6,828 nucleotides of DNA from an uncultured Bacteroidales bacterium. GTDB taxonomy: Bacteria > Bacteroidota > Bacteroidia > Bacteroidales > UBA932. Positions 1-6,724 of the stretch are shown piece after piece. The stretch lies in the NCBI GenBank assembly GCA_937906795.1, contig CALCUQ010000155.1:1-6828 (forward strand), written 5' to 3'. Positions within the stretch are counted from its first letter, which is position 1. Each line of letters begins with the position of its first letter. The notes below the pieces were generated by a model. It did not search any database and had not been told where the DNA came from. It saw only the letters and a list, made by a program, of their open reading frames with translations. Made by a program: the position numbers and the translations under genes.

Positions 1-1002
1 GGTGCGGGAGAGGCTCCTCCGGCAATAATGAGTATTTTTATAGGTGAAACTTTGACCAAACTTGTTGAGTCTATAGAAAGACTCACCGACAAAAATCTGA
101 CATCTTCTTCTGATAAAGAGGTTAAAGTGAGATCCAAGCTTCATATTGTAAATCAGATACCGGAGATTTTGCCAGACAATACAGACAGAAGCAGAACTTC
201 TACATTTGCCTTTACAGGTAACAGATTTGAGTTTAGAGCTGTAGGCTCTTCATCAAATGTGGCTCAGTCTGCCTTTATTCTAAATGCGGTTGTTGCGCAA
301 CAGTTGGTAAGATTCAAGGAGCTTGTAGACAAATATATAAAGCAGGGGCTTGCGCAAGATAAGGCAATGATGAAGGTGATAAGACAGTTTATTGTGGAGT
401 CCAAGAAGATAAGATATGAGGGGAATGGTTACAGCTTACAATGGCATCAGGAAGCACAAAAGAGGGGTCTTAGAGGTATTGTGAATGCACCAGAAGCATA
501 CAAGGAGTACATATCAAAGAAGACATTGGAGCTTTTTGAGAAGACTGGTGTTATGACCAAAAGAGAGGCAGAGGCAAGGTATGAGGTTATGAATGAGACT
601 TTTGTGAAGAAACTGCAGATTGAGGCAAGGGTTATGGGTGATATAATTACCAATCATGTGATCCCAACTGCTTTCTCTTTCCAGAATACCCTCATAAACA
701 ATGCACAAGGTATTAAGGATTTATTCCCCGACGATTATAAGGAATTGTGTGCAACCCAATTGAGAATGATCAGAAAGATAAGCGGATATGTAAACCAGCT
801 TCATGAACTTATCCACAATCTGGTTGAAAAACGCAAGATTGCAAACAAGATAGAGAATGAACCACAGAAAGCTCAAGTATATAATGATACAGTGCTTCCA
901 TATTTGTCTCAGATAAGGGAAATTGCAGACAAATTGGAGATGGTTGTAGATGATGAGTTATGGACTCTTCCTAAATATAGGGAGTTGTTATTTTTCAGGT
1001 AG
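1..1002 (+). CDS. glnN: Type III glutamine synthetase, C-terminal part (5' end outside window)
   Basis: The protein makes glutamine from glutamate, ammonia and ATP in the cytoplasm. The reading frame is open from base 1, and its first codons read GAGEAPPAI, the conserved GSIII segment just ahead of the ATG at 28. That ATG is therefore internal and the true start lies upstream. The 333 residues present would be a little under half of a family protein of roughly 730 residues. Visible landmarks are the GSIII core motif at nt 181-246 (NTDR, then FAFTGNRFEFRAVGS), the YEGNGYS segment near nt 415-441, and the helical GSIII C-terminal domain with EARVMGD and NTLINN near nt 622-708. The core motif reads RSRTST where I recall RNRTSP as usual, a mild variation. 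The stop is TAG at 1000-1002. No terminator hairpin follows, so some read-through into purM is possible. Confidence 0.95.
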   Translation, partial: GAGEAPPAIMSIFIGETLTKLVESIERLTDKNLTSSSDKEVKVRSKLHIVNQIPEILPDNTDRSRTSTFAFTGNRFEFRAVGSSSNVAQSAFILNAVVAQQLVRFKELVDKYIKQGLAQDKAMMKVIRQFIVESKKIRYEGNGYSLQWHQEAQKRGLRGIVNAPEAYKEYISKKTLELFEKTGVMTKREAEARYEVMNETFVKKLQIEARVMGDIITNHVIPTAFSFQNTLINNAQGIKDLFPDDYKELCATQLRMIRKISGYVNQLHELIHNLVEKRKIANKIENEPQKAQVYNDTVLPYLSQIREIADKLEMVVDDELWTLPKYRELLFFR

Positions 1003-1013
1003 GAAAAAAAGAC

Positions 1014-1021
1014 TAAATTTG
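1014..1021 (+). promoter_or_regulatory. Possible Bacteroides-type -7 promoter element before purM
   Basis: TAAATTTG matches the Bacteroides -7 consensus TAnnTTTG exactly and lies in the only gap between glnN and purM, about 20 bases before the purM ATG. The -33 partner is weak: only a T run (TTTTT, 991-995) lies at the right distance, not a clear TTTG. The gap is very A/T-rich, so a chance match is possible. If real, it would drive the six-gene run from purM onward with a leader of only about 10-15 bases. Confidence 0.4.
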
Positions 1022-1041
1022 TGGATTGTAAATTTTGAATT

Positions 1042-2232
1042 ATGCAACAGGAAAATCAAAGCAACAGATATGCTCTTAGAGGTGTTTCATCTGCAAAAGA
1101 AGATGTGCACGCAGCAATTAAAAATGTAGATAAGGGATTGTTCCCAAAAGCTTTTTGTAAAATAGTCCCTGACTTTTTGTCGGGAGACCCGGATTATTGT
1201 ATTGTAATGCATGCAGATGGAGCCGGAACAAAATCGTCATTGGCATATTCATATTGGAAAGAGACCAATGATATGACAGTGTGGGATGGCATAGCTCAGG
1301 ATGCAATAGTAATGAATACAGATGATTTGCTATGTGTTGGTGCGGTAGACAATATTATGCTCTCATCTACAATTGGCAGAAACAAACAACTGATTCCCGG
1401 TTCTGTAATCAGCAGACTTATTGCTGCCTCAGAGAAATTTGCAAAGACAATGGAGAGTTATGGAGTAAAACTTGTACTTACCGGAGGTGAAACCGCGGAT
1501 GTTGGAGACCTTGTAAGAACTGTTATAGTTGACAGTACAGTTTGTGCAAGGATGAAACGCAGTGATGTTATTGATAATGCAAACATTAAGGCGGGTGATG
1601 TGATTGTTGCTCTTGAATCTTGTGGTAAGGCATCATATGAGACAGAGTATAATGGTGGTATGGGAAGTAACGGACTTACATCTGCAAGACATGATGTATT
1701 TGCCAAATATATTGCCGAAAAATATCCTGAAAGTTATGATGCTGCCGTTCCATATGATCTTGTTTATTCTGGATCTAAAAAGCTTGATGAAATTGAGCCC
1801 AGAACAGGTCTTACATATGGAAAATTGGTTTTGTCTCCAACAAGAACATACGCTCCAATTGTAAAAGAGGTTCTTGACAAATACAGATCCAAAATAGATG
1901 GTATGATCCATTGTTCTGGTGGTGCACAGACAAAAATTCTTCATTTTGTAGACAATCTTACTATAATTAAGGATAATCTTTTCCCTACTCCTGTATTGTT
2001 TGATGTGATTCAGAAAGAGTCTGGTACAAGTTGGCAGGAGATGTATAAGGTATTTAATATGGGACACAGAATGGAGTTTTATGTTCCTGCTGAAATTGCA
2101 GAGGATATAATTGCAATTTCTAAAAAATATGATGTTGATGCTAAAGTTATAGGTAGGGTAGAGGAGAGTGCAGATGGTACTGCCAAAGTGTTGTTGACAA
2201 GCGAACATGGTTATTTTGAATACACTAAGTAA
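1042..2232 (+). CDS. purM: Phosphoribosylformylglycinamidine cyclo-ligase (AIR synthase)
   Basis: This cytoplasmic enzyme closes the imidazole ring in purine synthesis, turning FGAM and ATP into AIR. The 396-residue protein has the PurM/AIR-synthase fold in its usual order. The N-terminal ATP-binding half carries HADGAGTK (57-64), MNTDDLLCVG (91-100) and GGETADVGD (148-156). The C-terminal half carries GGMGSNGLTSAR (205-216), HCSGGAQTK (290-298) and FNMGHRMEFYV (338-348). It is longer than the roughly 345-residue E. coli enzyme and resembles the Bacteroidales form, which begins with a RGVS(S/A)xKEDVHxAIKN segment (here from residue 13). The ATG at 1042 gives a normal N-terminus; the upstream bases are A/T-rich with no Shine-Dalgarno, as is usual in this phylum. 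It is probably the first gene of a tightly spaced operon, nine bases ahead of the next ATG. No other pur gene is nearby. Confidence 0.96.
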   Translation: MQQENQSNRYALRGVSSAKEDVHAAIKNVDKGLFPKAFCKIVPDFLSGDPDYCIVMHADGAGTKSSLAYSYWKETNDMTVWDGIAQDAIVMNTDDLLCVGAVDNIMLSSTIGRNKQLIPGSVISRLIAASEKFAKTMESYGVKLVLTGGETADVGDLVRTVIVDSTVCARMKRSDVIDNANIKAGDVIVALESCGKASYETEYNGGMGSNGLTSARHDVFAKYIAEKYPESYDAAVPYDLVYSGSKKLDEIEPRTGLTYGKLVLSPTRTYAPIVKEVLDKYRSKIDGMIHCSGGAQTKILHFVDNLTIIKDNLFPTPVLFDVIQKESGTSWQEMYKVFNMGHRMEFYVPAEIAEDIIAISKKYDVDAKVIGRVEESADGTAKVLLTSEHGYFEYTK

Positions 2233-2241
2233 TTGAAAGTT

Positions 2242-2289
2242 ATGAAAAAACAGATTCTTTTATTTGTAGCGGCATTGTTTCTTGTTTCA
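2242..2289 (+). other. Lipoprotein signal peptide of the racemase-like protein
   Basis: Residues 1-16 form a classic type II signal: MKK, then a hydrophobic run (ILLFVAALFLV), then the lipobox LVSC with cleavage before Cys17. The mature N-terminus would be CGSNKQESKEVE, a hydrophilic, charged linker. Export across the inner membrane and lipid attachment are well supported. Final placement is uncertain: the residues after Cys are mixed Lys/Glu rather than the clear acidic run associated with surface export in Bacteroidota. Confidence 0.85.
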
Positions 2290-3744
2290 TGTGGTTCAAA
2301 CAAGCAAGAGAGTAAGGAGGTAGAGCTGTCTCCTATTATAAAGAAAGCTTTAAGTGATGCTGATTCTCCATATTATGGAAATTTTGCACAGTTTCCTCAA
2401 GAGAAAAGGACTCTTCCTATTGGAGTGTTTGACTCCGGTACTGGTGGACTTACTGTATTGGAGGTTATGCTAAGGTCTGATATGGTAGACAATATATCGG
2501 GGAGTATAGGTCCTGATGGAATTCCTGATTTTAGTGGGGAGCATTTTACTTATCTTGCAGACAGGGCAAATATGCCTTACGGAAACTATGCGGCTGAAAA
2601 CAAACAGGATTTCTTTAAGGAACTTGTTGTTAAGGATGCGTTGTTCCTATTGGGTGACAAATATTATATGAACCCAATGGATAAGAAACCTCTTGGTGAA
2701 AAGTCTGCATGTAAAATTCTGGTAATTGCATGTAATACGGCAACTGCATGGGGTCTGGAGGATGTTGGAACTTTATTGGAAGAGAGCAAAACCGGTGTAA
2801 AAGTTATTGGTGTCATTAATGCGGGTGTGTCTGCTTTGCTTGACAAGATTGCTAAAACAAACAGTGTTGACAAAGAGGATTCTTTGGCTGTTGGTGTATT
2901 GGCAACTGTTGGTACAATAGCTTCTGGTGCTTATGAGAGAACTATTATGCAAGACAGTAAGGCAAAAGGTCACAAAGAGTATATTAAGGTTGTAAACAAT
3001 CCTTGTGCAGGTTTTGCCGAGGCAGTAGATAGAGAAAAAGATTTTGTAAATGTTGAGCTTACAGCTCCTAGAGAAAGCTACAGAGGCCCTGTTATGGGTA
3101 ATGAGGATGGAAACATAAAACCTTCTTTGTTGTCTGCATATAATTTTGACTACAGCAATGGTGCTGTTTTGAGAGAGAAAGATGCAAATGGCAACTATGT
3201 TGCTTTCCAATTGAATTCAGCTGCCAACTATGCAAGATTGCATTTGGTGAATCTTGTTGAAAAGCACAGACAGAGTGGTGCTCAGGTTCCTCTTAAGTAT
3301 GTGATTTTGGGATGTACACACTATCCTTTCCTTATTGAGACCCTTGAAAAGACTATTGATGAGCTAAGACATTACAAGAATTCAAATGGAGAGTATGTAT
3401 ATGCCGGCCTTATAGCAAAAGATCTTGAATTCATTGATCCGGCAGTCTATACAGCATTGGAGTGTTATCAGACTCTAAGAGCTGACAATCAGTTGGCTTT
3501 AAATCCAGGAAAAGGTAAACTTGATGCATACATTTCTGTTCCTGTTTATGGATTGGCTCCAGATTGTATAGATGATGATGGCAATCTTACTTATGATTTC
3601 AAATATGGAAGGGAGTATGGAACAGATGATATAACAACTGTATTTGTTCCATTCTCGAGAAGATATCTTGATAATGCAACTCTTGAGAGAATTGAGGGAA
3701 TGCTTCCAAAATCATACGAGAAAATAAAACAAATTATTGAGTAA
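2242..3744 (+). CDS. Exported lipoprotein of the glutamate (Asp/Glu) racemase family
   Basis: The 500-residue protein combines a lipoprotein signal (lipobox LVSC, Cys17) with a complete glutamate-racemase-like active site. Family landmarks are IGVFDSGTGGLTV (60-72, with D64 and S65), MPYGN (111-115), ACNTAT (163-168, first catalytic Cys164), GVLATVGT (218-225) and GCTHYP (357-362, second catalytic Cys358 and His360). MurI-type enzymes interconvert L- and D-glutamate without cofactor for peptidoglycan, but are cytoplasmic and about 270 residues long. The extra length is spread over segments near 80-100, 127-158 and 265-325 plus a tail after about 410. I start it at ATG 2242 because the signal peptide begins there; an in-frame TTG at 2233 directly after the purM stop would add only three residues. 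Substrate and activity outside the cytoplasm are unproven. It could be an Asp/Glu racemase acting on cell-wall or peptide-derived amino acids, or a binding or moonlighting derivative. I leave out the symbol murI, since a normal cytosolic MurI presumably exists elsewhere in the genome. Confidence 0.88.
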   Translation: MKKQILLFVAALFLVSCGSNKQESKEVELSPIIKKALSDADSPYYGNFAQFPQEKRTLPIGVFDSGTGGLTVLEVMLRSDMVDNISGSIGPDGIPDFSGEHFTYLADRANMPYGNYAAENKQDFFKELVVKDALFLLGDKYYMNPMDKKPLGEKSACKILVIACNTATAWGLEDVGTLLEESKTGVKVIGVINAGVSALLDKIAKTNSVDKEDSLAVGVLATVGTIASGAYERTIMQDSKAKGHKEYIKVVNNPCAGFAEAVDREKDFVNVELTAPRESYRGPVMGNEDGNIKPSLLSAYNFDYSNGAVLREKDANGNYVAFQLNSAANYARLHLVNLVEKHRQSGAQVPLKYVILGCTHYPFLIETLEKTIDELRHYKNSNGEYVYAGLIAKDLEFIDPAVYTALECYQTLRADNQLALNPGKGKLDAYISVPVYGLAPDCIDDDGNLTYDFKYGREYGTDDITTVFVPFSRRYLDNATLERIEGMLPKSYEKIKQIIE

Positions 3745-3745
3745 C

Positions 3746-4354
3746 ATGGAGTTTGCAGAAAGGATAACTGCGGAGGAGATTGAAACTCTGGATATGGCAC
3801 AGTTTGATGGGGAGATTTTTGTTGTAAACATATCTAGTGGGCAGGAGTTTGACAGTGCCATTGAGTATTTGAAAAATGAAAAGGTTATTGGTTTCGATAC
3901 AGAAACCAAGCCTTGTTTTGTACCAAAGGTGCCACGAAACAAGATGGCAATTCTGCAGTTGTCGGGAAGCAAAAAGGCTTTTATATTCAGATTGCAGCAG
4001 GTTGGTGTTCCGGCAAAGCTTGCAGCTGTATTGGGGAGTTCCTCTATCTTAAAGGTTGGTGCTGCTGTGCATGACGATATTAGGGGATTGCAGGAGTACA
4101 GGAGGTTTATTCCCAATGGGTTTGTTGATTTGCAGAGAGAGGCTCCAAAATATGGCATACAAGAGAAAAGTGTGAGAAAAATGGCTGCTATAATTTTGGG
4201 TAAAAGGGTTTCAAAATCGCAGCAGCTATCTAATTGGGAGTCTTCTCATTTGTCTGAAGCACAGTTGCGTTATGCTGCAATAGATGCCTGGATTTGCAGG
4301 GAGATGTATTTTAAATTACAACAGTCACAAGAACAAATTGAACTGAATGGTTAA
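3746..4354 (+). CDS. DEDDy 3'-5' exonuclease, WRN/RNase D type
   Basis: A single-domain, cytoplasmic 3'-5' exonuclease of 202 residues. The DEDDy residues are all visible: GFDTET (D51, E53) for motif I, VGAAVHDD (104-111, D111) for motif II, and YAAID (176-180, Tyr176 and D180) for motif III. Further family features are the KxxxxQLSNW stretch (around 157-164) ahead of motif III and an ILKVG strand before motif II. There is no HRDC domain as in full RNase D, so it resembles the short WRN-exonuclease-like proteins of bacteria. Whether it trims RNA or degrades DNA cannot be read from the sequence. I start it at ATG 3746, one base after the lipoprotein stop; an in-frame TTG at 3737 would overlap that gene and add three residues. 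It overlaps the next gene by eight bases, which suggests translational coupling with the rRNA methyltransferase. Confidence 0.9.
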   Translation: MEFAERITAEEIETLDMAQFDGEIFVVNISSGQEFDSAIEYLKNEKVIGFDTETKPCFVPKVPRNKMAILQLSGSKKAFIFRLQQVGVPAKLAAVLGSSSILKVGAAVHDDIRGLQEYRRFIPNGFVDLQREAPKYGIQEKSVRKMAAIILGKRVSKSQQLSNWESSHLSEAQLRYAAIDAWICREMYFKLQQSQEQIELNG

Positions 4355-5558
4355 AATTTATTTGAATAAAGGTAAGGAGCAGTCTTTAAAAAGATTCCAT
4401 CCCTGGGTTTTTTCTGGTGCGATAAATAGGATAGATGGAAATCCTGCAGAGGGTGATGTGGTTGAGGTATATTCCAAATCGGGAGAATTTCTTGGGTGTG
4501 GCCATTACCAGATTGGTTCCATTACTGTAAGAATCTTGAGTTTTGATGAGTGTGAAATAAATCAGGATTTTTGGTATAATAGGCTAATGGCGGCATATAA
4601 GGCCAGGGAGAGTTTGGGGCTTACGACTTCTTCAAATACCAATTGTTACAGACTTGTTCATGGTGAGGGTGATTTTCTACCCGGACTTATAATTGATATA
4701 TACAATAAAACTGCAGTTCTGCAGGCTCACTCTGCCGGCATGTTCTTGGCAAAAAGGGAGATAGCTGATGCATTGCAAAAGGTGTATGGAAGTGCGTTGG
4801 AAGCAATCTATGACAAGAGCCAGGCAACAGCACCTTTTAAGGCTGGACTCGACCTTAAGGACGGGTATATATGGGGTGGAGCAAATGCTGCCCAAATGGT
4901 TGGTGCTAATGGTGCAGAGGTTGTAATTGAGAATTCAAACAAGTTTTATGTGAACTGGATTGAAGGGCAGAAGACAGGTTTTTTCCTGGATCAAAGAGAC
5001 AACAGGGAACTTGTAGGCAAGTATGCAAAAGGTAAGAGTGTTTTGAATCTTTTCTGTTATACAGGTGGATTCTCTATATATGCACTTAACGCGGGTGCAA
5101 AAAGTGTGGATTCTGTTGACAGCTCAAAGAAAGCAATGGAACTTGTTGACCAGAATGTTGTTTTGAACGGGTTCAATCCACAGCAGCAGCACCATTCGTA
5201 TTGTGAGGATGCTATTGAATTTATGCGTAATGCCCCTGCAAACAAATATGATCTTATTGTTGTAGATCCCCCTGCATTTGCTAAACACAGAGGTGCATTG
5301 GACAATGCGTTAAGGGCATACAAACGACTTAATGCACTTGCAATTGAGAAAGTAAAAGCGGGTGGTCTGGTTTTCTGTTACAGCTGCTCCCAGGTTGTAG
5401 ACAAGCAGGCTTTTGCATTGGCAATATTCTCTGCTGCTGCACAAACAGGCAGAAAGGTTAGAATTCTGCACAGACTTACGCAGCCTGCCGATCATCCTGT
5501 AAGTATATATCATCCAGAGGGGGAGTACCTTAAGGGCTTAGTTTTATTGGTTGAATAA
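4347..5558 (+). CDS. rlmI: RlmI-like class I SAM-dependent 23S rRNA (cytosine-C5) methyltransferase
   Basis: The 403-residue protein has RlmI architecture: an N-terminal PUA RNA-binding domain (about 1-75, with RFHPWVFSGAI at 16-26), a central domain with EGDFLPGLIID (107-117), and a C-terminal Rossmann methyltransferase. In the latter lie FFLDQRDNR (212-220), the SAM-binding motif NLFCYTGGF (234-242), VDPPAFAKHR (306-315) and YSCSQ (345-349), whose Cys347 fits the catalytic cysteine of m5C methyltransferases. E. coli RlmI methylates C1962 of 23S rRNA; the same target here is inferred from family membership, and another position cannot be excluded. The ATG at 4347 lies inside the exonuclease gene, giving an eight-base overlap. 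The length matches the family (about 396 residues), with no missing motifs. Confidence 0.9.
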   Translation: MVKIYLNKGKEQSLKRFHPWVFSGAINRIDGNPAEGDVVEVYSKSGEFLGCGHYQIGSITVRILSFDECEINQDFWYNRLMAAYKARESLGLTTSSNTNCYRLVHGEGDFLPGLIIDIYNKTAVLQAHSAGMFLAKREIADALQKVYGSALEAIYDKSQATAPFKAGLDLKDGYIWGGANAAQMVGANGAEVVIENSNKFYVNWIEGQKTGFFLDQRDNRELVGKYAKGKSVLNLFCYTGGFSIYALNAGAKSVDSVDSSKKAMELVDQNVVLNGFNPQQQHHSYCEDAIEFMRNAPANKYDLIVVDPPAFAKHRGALDNALRAYKRLNALAIEKVKAGGLVFCYSCSQVVDKQAFALAIFSAAAQTGRKVRILHRLTQPADHPVSIYHPEGEYLKGLVLLVE

Positions 5559-5564
5559 AATATT

Positions 5565-6206
5565 ATGGCAGACAATTATTTGGAGAAAAAGTTTGAGCAA
5601 TATAATGAGAGTAAACATAGTGCTCATAAAAGTAAGGTCACAAACAATCCAAGTTTGAACTCTCTGTTGCTTAAGAACAGAAGCTACAGAGGATATGATC
5701 CAAGTTATATTGTTTCAAAGTATGAGCTTATAAAGATAGTGGATGTTTGCACAAAAGTTCCAAGTGCAAAAAATCAGCAAGTCTTGAGATTTAAACTTGT
5801 AACTGCAGAAAATGCGGCTGCTGTTCTTAAGCATATAAAATGGGGAGGAGCATTGCCTCATCTTAATCTTCCATTTCCGGGAACAGAGCCAAACGCTTTT
5901 ATTATAGTTTGTTCTACTGTTGCAGAAAACAAATGGGTAGGGGTAGATATGGGTATTGCTTGCCAGAGTATGCTGCTTAAGGCTGTTGAAATGGGATTGA
6001 ATGGAATATGTATTGGAGCCCTTAATAAGGCAGAAATTGCAAAGGAGTTTGATTTGGAGTATGAACCCTTGCTTATTCTGGCTATTGGAAAGGGTGCGGA
6101 GAATATTCAGATTACCTCAATCGGACAGCAGGATGACCATAATTATTATAGAAAAGAAGGAGTGCATTTTGTTCCTAAGGTAAAGTTGGATGATTTGATT
6201 TTGTAG
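5565..6206 (+). CDS. Nitroreductase-family FMN-dependent oxidoreductase
   Basis: A 213-residue protein of the nitroreductase fold, a homodimeric FMN enzyme using NAD(P)H. Visible family features are KNRSYRGYD (38-45), the usual RxSxRxF-type phosphate-binding start with Tyr in place of the more common Ile or Val, then VPSAKNQQ (65-72, the PSxxNxQ flavin motif), GVDMGIACQSMLLKA (126-140), GLNGICIGALN (144-154) and LAIGKGAE (172-179). The segment WGGALPHLNLPFPG (93-106) falls in the variable substrate region. A charged N-terminal extension of about 30 residues precedes the core. No signal peptide is seen, so it is cytoplasmic. The substrate cannot be predicted: members reduce nitro compounds, quinones, flavins or enones. 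It starts six bases after the methyltransferase stop and ends two bases before the next gene, so it is co-transcribed and its partner may be the following reductase. Confidence 0.88.
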   Translation: MADNYLEKKFEQYNESKHSAHKSKVTNNPSLNSLLLKNRSYRGYDPSYIVSKYELIKIVDVCTKVPSAKNQQVLRFKLVTAENAAAVLKHIKWGGALPHLNLPFPGTEPNAFIIVCSTVAENKWVGVDMGIACQSMLLKAVEMGLNGICIGALNKAEIAKEFDLEYEPLLILAIGKGAENIQITSIGQQDDHNYYRKEGVHFVPKVKLDDLIL

Positions 6207-6208
6207 TT

Positions 6209-6703
6209 ATGGAAAAACTGGTTATATCATCTACAGAAAAAAGTGATATATATAAGGAGATTGCTCCCCAGATTGAGGCTCTGTTGAGTGGGGAGAGTGA
6301 TCTGATTGCGAATTTGAGCAATTTCTGTGCTGTTTTAAAGGAGGCTTTTGATTTTTGGTGGGTTGGTTTTTATCTGGTAAAGCCGGCTGATTGCGAGTTT
6401 GGCAAACAATTGGTGCTGGGGCCTTTCCAGGGACCACTTGCTTGTACAAGAATCGGCTATGGCAAAGGGGTATGTGGAAGTGCATGGAAACAGCAGCAGA
6501 CTGTAATTGTGCCGGATGTAGATAAGTTTCCTGGCCATATAGCGTGCAGTAGTCTCAGCAGATCGGAAATTGTTGTCCCTGTTTTAAGGAATGGAGAGGT
6601 TGTGGCGGTTCTAGATATAGACAGTAAGGAGGACAATACATTCAGGATCACCGACAAAACATATCTGGAGAATATTTTGGATAAAATAAATTTTGATTTT
6701 TAA
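6209..6703 (+). CDS. msrC: Free methionine-(R)-sulfoxide reductase (GAF domain, fRMsr)
   Basis: This GAF-domain enzyme reduces free methionine-(R)-sulfoxide to methionine, normally with electrons from thioredoxin. The 164-residue protein matches the family (E. coli MsrC/YebR is about 165). Motifs in order are WWVGFYL (50-56), LVLGPFQGPLAC (68-79), GYGKGVCGSAW (83-93), HIACSS (110-115), SEIVVPV (119-125) and VLDIDS (134-139). The three conserved active-site cysteines are present as Cys79, Cys89 and Cys113, so it should be active. It starts two bases after the nitroreductase stop and is the last gene of the tightly spaced run. Its final codons also contain the -33 element of the tRNA-Cys promoter. 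Confidence 0.94.
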   Translation: MEKLVISSTEKSDIYKEIAPQIEALLSGESDLIANLSNFCAVLKEAFDFWWVGFYLVKPADCEFGKQLVLGPFQGPLACTRIGYGKGVCGSAWKQQQTVIVPDVDKFPGHIACSSLSRSEIVVPVLRNGEVVAVLDIDSKEDNTFRITDKTYLENILDKINFDF

Positions 6704-6722
6704 AAATTCATTTTTATATTTG
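6692..6722 (+). promoter_or_regulatory. Bacteroides-type promoter for tRNA-Cys
   Basis: TTTG at 6692-6695 (-33) and TATATTTG at 6715-6722 (-7, TAnnTTTG) are separated by 19 bases, matching the Bacteroides primary sigma factor consensus and spacing. The -33 box lies inside the last codons of msrC. Transcription should begin a few bases past 6722, giving a short 5' leader of roughly 10-15 bases ahead of the tRNA at 6742. This makes the tRNA independent of the upstream operon. Confidence 0.8.
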
Positions 6723-6724
6723 CA

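Noticed and set aside
28..1002. Complete 324-residue gene starting at ATG 28
   Set aside because: The frame is open upstream to base 1 and the upstream codons encode the conserved GSIII EAPPAI motif, so this ATG is internal to a gene cut by the window edge.
1633..2208. Long reverse-strand reading frame (191 codons) opposite purM
   Set aside because: It lies wholly within a clear purM gene, its product is rich in Cys, Ile, Asn and Phe with no recognisable domain, and it looks like an antisense shadow.
2233..2241. TTG start for the lipoprotein gene directly after the purM stop
   Set aside because: The ATG at 2242 begins a normal MKK-type signal peptide; the TTG adds only three residues with no supporting ribosome site.
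3737..3745. TTG start for the exonuclease gene overlapping the lipoprotein gene
   Set aside because: The ATG at 3746 is the better codon and leaves the exonuclease domain complete.
3712..4158. Reverse-strand reading frame (148 codons) opposite the exonuclease gene
   Set aside because: It covers the conserved DEDDy motifs of a well-supported gene on the other strand and shows no family features.
6701..6716. Possible terminator after msrC (TAAAAA-TTCA-TTTTTA)
   Set aside because: The stem is made only of A-T pairs with a four-base loop and lies within the tRNA promoter spacer; it is too weak to call an intrinsic terminator.
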